Below, in pieces: positions 38,914 to 47,834 of a stretch of 64,000 nucleotides of DNA; position 1 is the stretch's first letter, and the number at the start of each line of letters is the position of its first letter. Under the pieces are notes generated by a model, which worked only from the letters and a program-made list of their open reading frames with translations, did no database searches and was not told the origin of the DNA. Both the position numbers and the translations under genes were made by a program. This DNA comes from Pseudomonas tensinigenes (GTDB taxonomy: Bacteria; Pseudomonadota; Gammaproteobacteria; Pseudomonadales; Pseudomonadaceae), in the NCBI RefSeq assembly GCF_014268445.2, contig NZ_CP077089.1, positions 4,943,501 through 5,007,500 on the forward strand, read 5' to 3'.

Positions 38914-40740
38914 TCAAGGGCGCTGGATCTGCTGCAGGTGACCATAGAGCTTGGCATACAGGCCACCGTCAGCGATCAACTGCTGATGATCGCCGTCTTC
39001 AGCGACCTGACCACCGTCGAACACCAGCACGCGATCAGCCTGCTTCACCGCCGACAGTCGGTGGGCAATGATCAGCGTGGTGCGGCCATTGAGAAAGCGC
39101 GCCATGGCCTGATGCAGGTTGTATTCGGTGGCGGCGTCTAGGGCCGAGGTGGCTTCGTCGAGAATGACAACTTTTGGCTCGGCGAGGATCATCCGCGCGA
39201 TGGCCAGACGTTGCCGTTGCCCGCCGGACAGGCGCACACCGGAACGACCGACAATACTGTCCAGGCCATTGGGCAAGGCGCGGATGGTCGCTTCGAGCTG
39301 AGCGATTTCCAGCGCCTGCCAGCACGCTTCGTCACTGCGGGTGCGGCCCATGGTCAGGTTGGCGCGCACGGTATCGTTGAACAGCGCCGGGTGCTGCAGC
39401 ACCACCGCGACGTTTTCCCGCACCGTGTCCAGGCCGATCTCCTGCTGGGTCGAACCGCCGAAACGGATGCTGCCGGACACTGGCGTATACAGCCCGAGCA
39501 GCAATTGCACGAGGGTACTTTTGCCACCGCCACTGGCGCCGACAATCGCGACTTTTTCACCGGGAGCTATCGACAGATTCAGCTGATCCAGCACCAGTTC
39601 ATCACCGTAACCGAAGCTCAGGCCTTGCACCTGAATGCCGACGGTGTCGCGCCCCTTGAACGGATCGACGCCGCCGGGATATTGCGGCTCATCGGCGCGC
39701 GCCAGCAGTTCGTTGATCCGCGCCAGCGCCCCGCCCGCCGCGTAGTAGGCGTATTGCAGGTTGAGCAGTTGTTCGACCGGGCCGATCATGAACCACAGGT
39801 AGCTGAACACCGCGAGCATCTGGCCGATCGACAGGTCGGAGAACAACACCGTGAGCATCGCCGCCGCGCGGAAAATGTCGATGCCGAACTGAAACAACAA
39901 GCCGCTGGCGCGGTTGGAAGCGTCGGTTTTCCACTGCGAGTTGACCGCGTAGTTGCGCACTTCCTGCGCACGCAGACCGAGTCGCCCAAGGAAGAAGCCC
40001 TGACGGTTGCCGGCACGGATCTCCTGAATCGCATCGAGGGTTTCGCTCAGCGCCTGAGTGAAGCGTGAGGTGCTGTCGTTCTCGAGTTTCTTCAGGTGTT
40101 TGACGCGCTTGCCCAACTGCACCGTGGCGTAGATCACCAACGGGTTGAACAGCAGAATCAGCAGCGCCAGTTTCCAGTGCATCCACATCAGAATACTCGC
40201 GGTGCCAACCAGCGTCAGCATCGCCACCAGAAAACGGCTGAGGGTTTCGCCGACGAATTTGTCGAGGGTATCGAGGTCGGTGACCAGGTGCGTGGTCACG
40301 GTGCCGCTACCGAGGCTTTCGTATTCGCCGAGGGAAATGCGTTTGAGGCGTTCGATCAAGCGCACGCGAATGCGGTAAACGATGTCTTTGGCCAAGCGCG
40401 CAAACAGGCGCGACTGCAACACGCCAAAGCACAGCGAGCCGCATCGCAGAGTCAAGGTGACCAACAGCATCAGACCGATGTAGCCCGCCGCTTGCTGCCA
40501 CATCGTCGGCAGCACATGGTTCATGACTTTCAGTGCCGCATCGCCGTGGCCGAGCAGGACTTCGTCCACCAGCAATGGCAGCAGCAATGGGATCGGCACG
40601 CTGCACAACGTCGCCAGCACAGCCACGCCGTTGGCGATCCACAGGGATTTTTTGTGTGTAAGTGCCAGTCGCCGGACTTCTGCCCAGCTCAGCCGGTCGA
40701 CACGCTTTACGGCTGGCGTGTCATCGGCCCGATCAGACAC
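38914..40740 (-). CDS. ABC exporter, fused permease and ATPase
   Basis: This 608-residue MsbA-type half-transporter probably works as a homodimer. The N-terminal half has six membrane segments. The ATPase half has Walker A GASGGGKSTL, the signature VRLSGGQRQRL, Walker B VVILDEATSALD and the switch His in IIAHRLSAV. GTG 40740 is preferred, overlapping the dsbA-like stop by 8 bases. The frame extends to 40785 without support. It may be co-transcribed with the trhO and DsbA-like genes upstream. The exported substrate cannot be told from sequence. Confidence 0.92.
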   Translation of the reverse strand: MSDRADDTPAVKRVDRLSWAEVRRLALTHKKSLWIANGVAVLATLCSVPIPLLLPLLVDEVLLGHGDAALKVMNHVLPTMWQQAAGYIGLMLLVTLTLRCGSLCFGVLQSRLFARLAKDIVYRIRVRLIERLKRISLGEYESLGSGTVTTHLVTDLDTLDKFVGETLSRFLVAMLTLVGTASILMWMHWKLALLILLFNPLVIYATVQLGKRVKHLKKLENDSTSRFTQALSETLDAIQEIRAGNRQGFFLGRLGLRAQEVRNYAVNSQWKTDASNRASGLLFQFGIDIFRAAAMLTVLFSDLSIGQMLAVFSYLWFMIGPVEQLLNLQYAYYAAGGALARINELLARADEPQYPGGVDPFKGRDTVGIQVQGLSFGYGDELVLDQLNLSIAPGEKVAIVGASGGGKSTLVQLLLGLYTPVSGSIRFGGSTQQEIGLDTVRENVAVVLQHPALFNDTVRANLTMGRTRSDEACWQALEIAQLEATIRALPNGLDSIVGRSGVRLSGGQRQRLAIARMILAEPKVVILDEATSALDAATEYNLHQAMARFLNGRTTLIIAHRLSAVKQADRVLVFDGGQVAEDGDHQQLIADGGLYAKLYGHLQQIQRP

Positions 40741-41368
40741 AGGCCGCACGCTCCAGCCAACGGCCGAGCAATGGCGACAGCTCACTGAGCGGTTGATAGC
40801 CGTTGGTCAGCAGGGCCAGTTGGCCGTTGCGTTCGGCGAGCAGGGTCGGAAAACCGGCGATGCCGAGATCCTGCACCCAACTGAAATCGGCCTGAGTCGC
40901 TTTGTGCTGATCGGCATGATCGAACAACGCAGCGAATTCGATGCGCGGCACGCCGGCCTTTTCTGCCAACTCGACCAGCACGCTGGCCTGGGTGACATCG
41001 CGACCTTCAGCGTAAAACGCCTGCTGGATCAGCCCGACCAGGGTCCATGCGCAATCCGGTGCCAGGCTGCGCGCGGTGACGATTGCGCGGCAGGCCGGCT
41101 CGGTGTCGTAGACAAACCCGTCAGGCAACGCGCCGTCAAACTTGAACGGCTGGCCGGTGGCCTCGGTGACCGCTTGCCAATGCTCAAGAATGTAACGACG
41201 CGTGGTCGGCTCCAGCGCCGAACCGCTGCCGGTGCGCAAACCGCCGACCACCAGATGCAACTCCACCCCGGCTGCTTGCGCCTGCTCGACCAATGCCTTG
41301 GCCACCGGAGCAAATCCCCAGCACCACGAACACATCGGATCCATCACATAGAGCAGGCGTGCAGACAT
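40733..41368 (-). CDS. DsbA family thioredoxin-fold protein
   Basis: This 211-residue protein has a redox motif at its N-terminus, DPMCSWCWGFAP, a CxxC with CSWC. A helical insertion and a C-terminal QDLGIAGFPTLL with the cis-Pro loop follow. It lacks a signal peptide, so it is cytoplasmic like FrnE/YwbO types. ATG 41368 begins two bases after the trhO stop, indicating one operon; the longer frame into trhO is ignored. Its partner or substrate is unknown. Confidence 0.9.
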   Translation of the reverse strand: MSARLLYVMDPMCSWCWGFAPVAKALVEQAQAAGVELHLVVGGLRTGSGSALEPTTRRYILEHWQAVTEATGQPFKFDGALPDGFVYDTEPACRAIVTARSLAPDCAWTLVGLIQQAFYAEGRDVTQASVLVELAEKAGVPRIEFAALFDHADQHKATQADFSWVQDLGIAGFPTLLAERNGQLALLTNGYQPLSELSPLLGRWLERAACV

Positions 41369-41370
41369 GA

Positions 41371-42312
41371 TTAAGCCTCGGTGGATGCTTGCTTGTAGTT
41401 GTAGCCGATCGGGTGCGGCATGTTGCGCGCCTTGGCCAGTTCGATCTGCTTCTGCCGATCGATGGCGCTGCGGCGGGTTTTCTCGCTCAGTTTGTCCCAG
41501 CAATGCGGGCAACTGATGCCGGCGACGTAATGCTCGGAGGCGCGATCTTCAACACTGACCGGTGTGCGGCAGGCATGACATTGATCGTAGTCGCCTTCGC
41601 TGAGGTCGTGACGCACGGTCACGCGGTTGTCGAACACGAAGCAGTCGCCCTGCCACTTGGTTTCTTCCTGAGGCACCTCTTCAAGGTACTTCAGGATGCC
41701 GCCCTTGAGGTGGTAAACCTCTTCATAGCCCTCGCCGAGCATGTAGCTCGAGGCTTTCTCGCAGCGAATGCCACCGGTGCAGAACATCGCGACCTTCTTG
41801 TGCACGGCCGGATCGAAGTGTTCTTTGATGTAGTCAGGGAATTCACGAAAACTGGTGGTTTTCGGATCGATGGCGCCTTCGAAGGTGCCGATCGATACTT
41901 CGTAATCGTTGCGCGTGTCGATCAACAGCACTTCCGGGTCGCTGATCAATGCGTTCCAGTCTTGCGGATCAACGTAGGTGCCGACTTTTTTGTTCGGGTC
42001 GACGCCTTCGACACCGAGGGTGACGATCTCTTTCTTCAGTTTGACCTTGGTGCGATAGAACGGCTGCTCGTCGCAGTACGACTCTTTGTGATCGATATCG
42101 ATCATGCGTGGGTCGTTCTTCAGCCAGGCGAGCAGGCCATCAATGCCTTCGCGGCTGCCGGACACCGTGCCGTTGATACCTTCTTCGGCGATCAGCAGGG
42201 TGCCTTTGATCTGGTTGTCGACCATCGCTTGCAGCAGGGGCTCGCGCAGGTTGACGTAATCTTCGAGGGTGACGAACTTATACAGTGCCGCCACGACAAT
42301 CGGTTGTGTCAT
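41371..42312 (-). CDS. trhO: tRNA uridine(34) hydroxylase (rhodanese-like)
   Basis: This 313-residue TrhO/YceA protein hydroxylates U34 of certain tRNAs, using prephenate-independent oxygen chemistry, toward 5-(carboxy)methoxyuridine. It has an N-terminal ferredoxin-like domain ([15 protein letters not shown]), a rhodanese domain with LIDTRNDYE and the catalytic loop CTGGIRC. A C-terminal Cys-rich tail follows (CHAC and CPHC). Start ATG 42312 has GGAGAAATACCC upstream. It heads the trhO-dsbA-ABC run. Confidence 0.94.
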   Translation of the reverse strand: MTQPIVVAALYKFVTLEDYVNLREPLLQAMVDNQIKGTLLIAEEGINGTVSGSREGIDGLLAWLKNDPRMIDIDHKESYCDEQPFYRTKVKLKKEIVTLGVEGVDPNKKVGTYVDPQDWNALISDPEVLLIDTRNDYEVSIGTFEGAIDPKTTSFREFPDYIKEHFDPAVHKKVAMFCTGGIRCEKASSYMLGEGYEEVYHLKGGILKYLEEVPQEETKWQGDCFVFDNRVTVRHDLSEGDYDQCHACRTPVSVEDRASEHYVAGISCPHCWDKLSEKTRRSAIDRQKQIELAKARNMPHPIGYNYKQASTEA

Positions 42313-42358
42313 GGGTATTTCTCCAGGTGGCTACCCTCGCAAAGGGTGAACCGGATTC

Positions 42359-42389
42359 AAAAAAAAACGCGCCGGGTGAGCGGCGCGTT
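42359..42389 (-). terminator. Terminator downstream of bolA
   Basis: On the minus strand AACGCGCCG and CGGCGCGTT pair around a 6-base loop and are followed by nine T. It sits between bolA and trhO and cleanly separates the two transcription units. Confidence 0.9.
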
Positions 42390-42406
42390 GCGGATTCTAG
42401 CAAAAA

Positions 42407-42491
42407 AGCAGCTTCAAGCGGCGAGCTTCAAGCGACAAGCCAAGAACACTCGCCTTTAACTTGCAGCTTGCCGCTTCAAGCTTGCGGCTGC
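42407..42491. repeat. Inverted gcttcaagcggc repeat overlapping the end of bolA
   Basis: The left arm (gcttcaagcggcgagcttca) and an imperfect complement on the right (ttgcagcttgccgcttcaag) are separated by about 18 bases. It belongs to a GCTTCAAGCGGCRAGC intergenic family, unlike the REP elements elsewhere. Its right arm runs into the last codons of bolA. Confidence 0.75.
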
Positions 42492-42781
42492 CGTCCTCCG
42501 GCACAGGTCGGTGACGCCGGGGCGGCGCCGATCTCTGCCCATTCCTGCGGGGTGTAGGTGTGCAGCGCCAACGCATGGAACTCGCCCATCAGCTCGCCGA
42601 GCGTGCCGTAGACTTTCTGGTGGCGCTTGACCCGGTTCAGGCCGTCGAACTGCGCGCTGACCACCACAGCCTTGAAGTGGGTCTGCAACCCGCGACTGTG
42701 CATATGGCTTTCATCCAGCACTTGCAGATGCTCAGGCTGAAGCAGGGCCAGCGTCGATTCGATGCGTTGTTGCATGGTCAT
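42476..42781 (-). CDS. BolA family protein
   Basis: This protein of 101 residues has the BolA/IbaG fold signature: QRIESTLALLQPEHLQVLDE, a shared HxxH-like HMHSRGLQTHFKAVVVS and FDGLNRVKRHQKVYGTL with LHALALHTYTPQEW-type ending. BolA proteins bind monothiol glutaredoxins and iron-sulphur clusters and can affect cell shape and envelope genes. ATG 42781 has GGAG 6 bases upstream; GTG 42784 and ATG 42775 are also in frame. The last five residues (RQPQA) are encoded inside an intergenic-type repeat. It follows the DUF2059 gene by 12 bases. Confidence 0.92.
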   Translation of the reverse strand: MTMQQRIESTLALLQPEHLQVLDESHMHSRGLQTHFKAVVVSAQFDGLNRVKRHQKVYGTLGELMGEFHALALHTYTPQEWAEIGAAPASPTCAGGRQPQA

Positions 42782-42793
42782 CACGAACTCCGC

Positions 42794-43315
42794 TTACTTC
42801 TTCTTGGCCGGCGCAGCAGCGCCTTTCGGGTCCAGCTCTTTGGTCATGTCGTCAAGCAGCTTGTTGACGACAGGTACGGCGCTTTCCAGTTTGGCCTGAG
42901 TCATCTGGGCCGATTGCTGAGTCAGCTGCGGCATTTTTTCCAGGACTTTCTTGCCCAGTGGCGACTGGTAGAACGCGACCAGGTCTTTCAGCTCGGATTC
43001 GCTGAAGTTAGTGGTGTAGAGCTTGACCATGTCAGGCTTGAGCTTGCTCCAGCCGATGGCCTGATCCAGCGCAGCGTTGGCTTTGGCCTGGTAGGTTTCC
43101 AGCACGGCTTTCTTGGCTTCCGGGGCTTTGGTCTGCTCAAAACGCTGAGCGAACATTTGCTGCACTTGCATGTACACCGGAGTGCCGAGCTTGTCAGCGT
43201 GGGCCAGGGTCAGGAAAGCTTCGGCACTGGCGTTGTGGCTGGCGGTATCGGCAAGCACCTGGCCGCTGGCGCAAACCAGTGCAACCGCGGTGCAGATGGC
43301 ACGAAGACGAGTCAT
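42794..43315 (-). CDS. DUF2059 exported protein
   Basis: This 173-residue protein has a signal peptide (MTRLRAICTAVALVCASGQVLA) and the DUF2059 region with LYTTNFSESELKDLVAFYQS and PLGKKVLEKMPQL. It ends in a Lys-rich PAKKK tail. ATG 43315 has AAAGGA 7 bases upstream and gives the signal peptide directly; the frame extends ten codons further without support. It should be periplasmic. Function of the family is not known. It is likely co-transcribed with bolA and is divergent from fumC. Confidence 0.9.
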   Translation of the reverse strand: MTRLRAICTAVALVCASGQVLADTASHNASAEAFLTLAHADKLGTPVYMQVQQMFAQRFEQTKAPEAKKAVLETYQAKANAALDQAIGWSKLKPDMVKLYTTNFSESELKDLVAFYQSPLGKKVLEKMPQLTQQSAQMTQAKLESAVPVVNKLLDDMTKELDPKGAAAPAKKK

Positions 43316-43508
43316 CGAGTTTCCTTTTAAGCAAAGCGAGGTCAAACCCCAAGGGCGACCATTCTGCGCCTAAAAAACCTCGTGGCTCAACCCCCGGGCC
43401 TTGCCGCGCTTGATTGGCCGGGTTTTACCGGTCAACAATCGGCTCGATGGAACCACCTGGGCCCGACCGGGCCTAAACTGCGCAAACAGACCAACAGGAG
43501 TGTGCACG

Positions 43509-44903
43509 ATGAGCCGTATCGAAACCGACAGCCTGGGCCAGATCGAAGTCCCGGACGACGCCTACTGGGGTGCTCAGACGCAACGCTCGCTGATCAACTT
43601 CGCCATTGGTCAGGAACGCATGCCGCTGCCGGTACTGCACGCCTTGGCCCTGATCAAGAAAGCCGCCGCACGGGTCAACGACCGCAACGGCGACCTGCCC
43701 GCCGACATTGCCCGCCTGATCGAACAAGCCGCCGATGAAGTCCTCGACGGTCAGCACGACGACCAGTTTCCGCTGGTGGTCTGGCAGACCGGCAGCGGCA
43801 CCCAAAGCAACATGAACGTCAACGAAGTCATCGCCGGTCGCGCCAACGAACTGGCCGGCAACCCGCGCGGCGGCAAGACGCCGGTGCACCCGAACGATCA
43901 CGTCAACCGCTCGCAAAGCTCCAACGACTGCTTCCCCACTGCGATGAGCATCGCCACCGCGCAAGCCGTGCAGGAACAACTGCTGCCGGCGATTGCCGAG
44001 TTGTCCGGCGGCCTCGCTGAACTGGCGGCGCGGCACATGAAGCTGGTGAAAACCGGGCGTACGCACATGATGGACGCGACGCCGATCACCTTCGGTCAGG
44101 AATTGTCCGGTTTTATCGCGCAGCTGGATTACGCCGAACGCGCGATCCGCGCGGCGCTGCCAGCGGTGTGTGAACTGGCCCAGGGCGGCACCGCGGTCGG
44201 TACGGGGCTGAATTCGCCGCACGGCTTCGGTGAGGCGATTGCCGCAGAACTGGCGGCACTGTCCGGTCTGCCATTCGTCACTGCGCCGAACAAGTTTGCC
44301 GCCCTCGCCGGCCACGAACCGCTGACCAGCCTCTCCGGCGCGCTGAAAACCCTCGCCGTGGCGCTGATGAAAATCGCCAACGACCTGCGTCTGCTCGGCT
44401 CCGGCCCACGCGCCGGGTTTGCCGAAGTACGCCTGCCGGCGAATGAGCCGGGCAGCTCGATCATGCCGGGCAAGGTCAACCCGACGCAGTGCGAAGCGCT
44501 GTCGATGCTGGCCTGTCAGGTGCTGGGCAACGATGTGACGATCGGCATTGCCGCGAGTCAGGGTCACTTGCAGTTGAACGTGTTCAAACCGGTGATCATC
44601 CACAACCTGCTGCAATCGATTCGCTTGCTTGCCGACGGTTGCAGTAACTTCCAGCAGCACTGCATCGCAGGGCTTGAGCCGGACGCAGAAGTCATGGCCC
44701 GACACCTGGAACGTGGGCTGATGCTGGTGACGGCGTTGAATCCGCACATTGGTTATGACAAATCAGCGGAGATTGCCAAGAAGGCTTACAGCGAAGGGCT
44801 GACCTTGCGTGAGGCGGCGTTGGCGTTGGGCTATCTGACCGATGAAGAATTTGATGCGTGGGTACGGCCGGAGAATATGATCGAGGCTGGCGCCAAGGGC
44901 TGA
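43509..44903 (+). CDS. fumC: Class II fumarate hydratase
   Basis: This 464-residue iron-free fumarase interconverts fumarate and malate. It shows [30 protein letters not shown], a [11 protein letters not shown] stretch, and the superfamily signature [18 protein letters not shown] 43509 has CAGGAG 9 bases upstream; the frame is open further upstream without homology. It is cytoplasmic and tetrameric in known members. In Pseudomonas FumC forms often rise under iron limitation or oxidative stress, but no Fur site was sought or found here. Confidence 0.96.
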   Translation: MSRIETDSLGQIEVPDDAYWGAQTQRSLINFAIGQERMPLPVLHALALIKKAAARVNDRNGDLPADIARLIEQAADEVLDGQHDDQFPLVVWQTGSGTQSNMNVNEVIAGRANELAGNPRGGKTPVHPNDHVNRSQSSNDCFPTAMSIATAQAVQEQLLPAIAELSGGLAELAARHMKLVKTGRTHMMDATPITFGQELSGFIAQLDYAERAIRAALPAVCELAQGGTAVGTGLNSPHGFGEAIAAELAALSGLPFVTAPNKFAALAGHEPLTSLSGALKTLAVALMKIANDLRLLGSGPRAGFAEVRLPANEPGSSIMPGKVNPTQCEALSMLACQVLGNDVTIGIAASQGHLQLNVFKPVIIHNLLQSIRLLADGCSNFQQHCIAGLEPDAEVMARHLERGLMLVTALNPHIGYDKSAEIAKKAYSEGLTLREAALALGYLTDEEFDAWVRPENMIEAGAKG

Positions 44904-44928
44904 GATTTGTAGCGCCTGAAAGCCCGTC

Positions 44929-45026
44929 TTCGCGAGCAGGTCGAATCGTCGCACCGTCGCTCCCACAGTGGACCGCATTCTCGTGTTGGAAATGCGTTCA
45001 AATGTGGGAGCGAGCCTGCTCGCGAA
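44929..45026. repeat. REP pair with an interrupted left arm
   Basis: The right arm (45004-45026) is a normal tgggagcgagcctgctcgcga. The left arm starts ttcgcgagcagg and ends tcgctcccaca, with about 16 extra bases (tcgaatcgtcgcaccg) in the middle. The same interrupted arm occurs at 62918. It lies between convergent fumC and the DMT transporter. Confidence 0.85.
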
Positions 45027-45041
45027 TGGGAGCGGCGCGGT

Positions 45042-46001
45042 TCAACTGGCCGCCACCTTCATCCGCCGCGCCTTCAATCCGGCAATCAACGAAGGCCCCA
45101 ACGCCACCAGGGCCGACCCCAGTACCACCAGCACCGCCCCGCCATAACCCAACCCATTGATCTGCTCGGCATGCACATATTCCGGCCAGATCCCGGCCGC
45201 AATCGCCACCGCGCCAAACGTCACCAACGGCGTAATCGCCAACGTCGCACTGACCCGCGACGCCTCCCAATGCGCCAGCGCCTCAGCGAATGCGCCATAG
45301 GCAATCAACGTGTTCATGCAGCACGCCAGCAACAGCCAGCCCTGCAGCGGACTCAGATTCAGCGCTTCGAGCGGATGCACCCACGGCGTCAGCAATATTG
45401 CGCAGAACAGATAGATCACCATCATCACCTGCAGCGAATTCCACACCGTCAGCAATTGCTTCTGGCCCAGCGCATAGAAGGTCCACACCGTCGACGCCAA
45501 CAGCACCAGCAACACGCCTTCGGTGTAATCCGACAATGACGTCAACAACTCCGCCAGGCGCTGATTGAAGAACAGCACAAAACCGATCAATAGCACCGCC
45601 AAGCCAATGCCCTGACCGATACTGAAGCGTTCCTTGAACACAAACAGACTGGCGATCAGCAACATGATCGGACCCATTTGCACCACCAGTTGCGCGGTGC
45701 CGGGGCTGAGCAAATTGAGACCCATCAGGTACAACACATAGTTGCCGACCAGCCCGAGTACCGCCATCAACACCAGCCAGCCACCCTTGGGCCCAAGCAC
45801 TTTGCGGCTGGGCAGGCGATTTACCGCCGCCAGATAGATGAACAGGCAGCCGCCGGACACCAGCAGACGAAACCAGGTCACCGTGATCGGGTCCATCACC
45901 AGCAAGACCTGTTTGAGTTTGATCGGCAGGATGCCCCATAGAAACGCGGTCAGCAGCGCCAGGAACAAGCCGTAAACCCAGCGACCGGATGAAATGTGCA
46001 T
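45042..46001 (-). CDS. DMT/EamA family transporter
   Basis: This 319-residue protein has about ten hydrophobic segments in two EamA repeats, with the family's FLWGILPIKLK lead and an inner repeat starting SDYTEGVLLVLLAST. It resembles RarD and other EamA permeases. ATG 46001 (MHISSGRW) is chosen over an earlier in-frame codon at 46025. It probably exports small metabolites or amino acids; the substrate is not readable. It ends close to a REP pair and is transcribed convergently with fumC. Confidence 0.9.
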   Translation of the reverse strand: MHISSGRWVYGLFLALLTAFLWGILPIKLKQVLLVMDPITVTWFRLLVSGGCLFIYLAAVNRLPSRKVLGPKGGWLVLMAVLGLVGNYVLYLMGLNLLSPGTAQLVVQMGPIMLLIASLFVFKERFSIGQGIGLAVLLIGFVLFFNQRLAELLTSLSDYTEGVLLVLLASTVWTFYALGQKQLLTVWNSLQVMMVIYLFCAILLTPWVHPLEALNLSPLQGWLLLACCMNTLIAYGAFAEALAHWEASRVSATLAITPLVTFGAVAIAAGIWPEYVHAEQINGLGYGGAVLVVLGSALVALGPSLIAGLKARRMKVAAS

Positions 46002-46212
46002 GGAAACCCCAAAGCCTGCTGACAAGTGCGCTCATTCTAGGCGCGCCCTGGATCGGCACACAGGGACAGTTAAGGCCAGGACGCGAATGAAACTGTGCAG
46101 GTCGCAGCATTAAATTGACGCGGCGCCGTTGATCGGCTGGGCGGGCGAGCCAAGTGCTTCAGGCATAAGCTCATTGGATCCCCTTTCAGCGCTTCAGCCA
46201 AGGAGACCGCTC

Positions 46213-46407
46213 ATGTTAGGAATGCGCGCCCGCGACAACGCCCCCGAAATGCACTTTCGCAGCGAGCGGGTGTGCCGGGTCAATGGCGAACTGTTTTTCA
46301 GCACTCGGGAAAATACCCTTGAAGGGCCTTTCGATAGTCATGAAATCGCTGAGCAGCAAATAAAGGCCTACATCGCGCGGATGCATCTGCTGGATTCCAA
46401 CCGGTAG
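46213..46407 (+). CDS. Small DUF6316-like protein
   Basis: This 64-residue protein is read from ATG 46213, which has AAGGAG 8 bases upstream; the frame's earlier start at 46129 has none. It contains MHFRSERVCRVNGELFF and TRENTLEGPF, a pattern I associate with a small Pseudomonas family (DUF6316). No signal peptide or membrane segment is present. Its function is unknown. It is divergent from the DMT transporter and is followed by a REP pair. Confidence 0.8.
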   Translation: MLGMRARDNAPEMHFRSERVCRVNGELFFSTRENTLEGPFDSHEIAEQQIKAYIARMHLLDSNR

Positions 46408-46420
46408 ACCCGGTCGATCC

Positions 46421-46515
46421 CTTCGCGAGCAGGCTCGCTCCCACACTGGATCTCTGGTGTACCCAAAATAGGTGCTCACTGAAGATCCACTGTGGGAGCG
46501 AGCCTGCTCGCGAAA
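46421..46515. repeat. REP inverted pair
   Basis: The arm ttcgcgagcaggctcgctcc at 46422 and its complement ending at 46515 are separated by about 46 bases. It lies between the convergent DUF6316-like and thiolase genes. Confidence 0.9.
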
Positions 46516-46546
46516 GCGGTAGATCAGACACCAAACAGGTCAGTGC

Positions 46547-47731
46547 TTAGCGAACGGCCTCAAACAACCCCGTCGCGCCCATTCCCCCGCCCACACACAT
46601 CGTCACGATCCCATAACGCAAATTACGCCGCTGCAACTCCCGCACCAGATGCCCGACCTGCCGCGATCCGGTCATGCCAAACGGGTGACCAATCGAAATC
46701 GAGCCGCCGTTGACGTTGTACTTGTCGTTATCGATCTCCAGTCGATCCCGGCTGTACAGGCACTGCGAAGCAAACGCCTCGTTCAGCTCCCACAAGTCGA
46801 TATCCGCCACCTGCAAACCTTTCGCCTTGAGCAGTTTCGGCACCGAGAACACCGGGCCGATGCCCATCTCGTCCGGTTCGCAACCGGCCACGGTGAAGCC
46901 GCGGAAAAACGCTTTCGGCTTGAGGCCCAGTTGCAGGGCTTTTTCCAGGCTCATCACCAAGGTCATCGAGGCACCGTCGGACAGTTGCGACGAGTTGCCC
47001 GCCGTTACCGAACCGTCCTCGGCGAACACCGGCTTCAGCCCGGCGAGGCTTTCATAAGTAGTGTCGGGGCGGTTGCAATCGTCGCGATCCACCACGCCAT
47101 CGAGAATCTGCACTTCACCGGTGTTTTTGTCCTCGACGCGATACTTGACCGCCATCGGCACGATTTCATCATTGAACAACCCGGCGGCCTGAGCCTGCGC
47201 AGTGCGGATCTGGCTCTGCAATGAATAACGATCCTGCGCTTCACGGCTGACGCCATAACGTCGCGCGACCACTTCGGCGGTCTGGCCCATCGTGTAATAG
47301 ATGCCTGGCGTCTGCTGTTTGAGCAGCGGGTTGATCAGGTGATCGGTGTTGACGCTTTTCATCGTCAGGCTGATCGACTCGACGCCGCCGGCAACGATGA
47401 TATCGCTGCAACCCGAGGCGATCTGGTTGGCGGCAATCGCAATCGCCTGCAAGCCTGAGGAGCAAAAACGGTTGAGAGTCATGCCGGCAGTGCCGGTGCC
47501 CAGACGCGACAGCACCGCGACGTTACGGCCGATGTTGTAGCCCTGCGCGCCCTCGTTGGAGCCTGCACCAACGATGCAATCCTCGACGCTGGCCGGGTCG
47601 ATGTCGTTGCGCTCAAGCAGGGCGTTGACGCAATGAGCCGCCATGTCATCGGGACGGGTCTGGTTGAACTTGCCGCGAAAGGATTTGGCCAGGCCAGTCC
47701 GCACGCTGTCGACGATCACCACTTCACGCAT
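46547..47731 (-). CDS. Acetyl-CoA C-acyltransferase (thiolase)
   Basis: This 394-residue thiolase cleaves 3-ketoacyl-CoA or condenses acyl-CoAs. The nucleophile Cys lies in LNRFCSSGLQAIA, the catalytic His in ISIGHPFGMTGSRQ and the second Cys in TMCVGGGMGATG. ATG 47731 has TGAGGT upstream; the frame extends to 47803 without homology. No FadB-like partner is adjacent, so the chain-length preference and pathway are open. A degradative FadA-like role is most likely. Confidence 0.93.
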   Translation of the reverse strand: MREVVIVDSVRTGLAKSFRGKFNQTRPDDMAAHCVNALLERNDIDPASVEDCIVGAGSNEGAQGYNIGRNVAVLSRLGTGTAGMTLNRFCSSGLQAIAIAANQIASGCSDIIVAGGVESISLTMKSVNTDHLINPLLKQQTPGIYYTMGQTAEVVARRYGVSREAQDRYSLQSQIRTAQAQAAGLFNDEIVPMAVKYRVEDKNTGEVQILDGVVDRDDCNRPDTTYESLAGLKPVFAEDGSVTAGNSSQLSDGASMTLVMSLEKALQLGLKPKAFFRGFTVAGCEPDEMGIGPVFSVPKLLKAKGLQVADIDLWELNEAFASQCLYSRDRLEIDNDKYNVNGGSISIGHPFGMTGSRQVGHLVRELQRRNLRYGIVTMCVGGGMGATGLFEAVR

Positions 47732-47834
47732 GGCATACCTCATTGTTGTGGTCAGTTGAGAGTGGACCTGAGCATAAGTCCACCGCATCAACCACCGCGA
47801 CAATCATTCACCCCGCGTATGCGCGTGTATCGGT

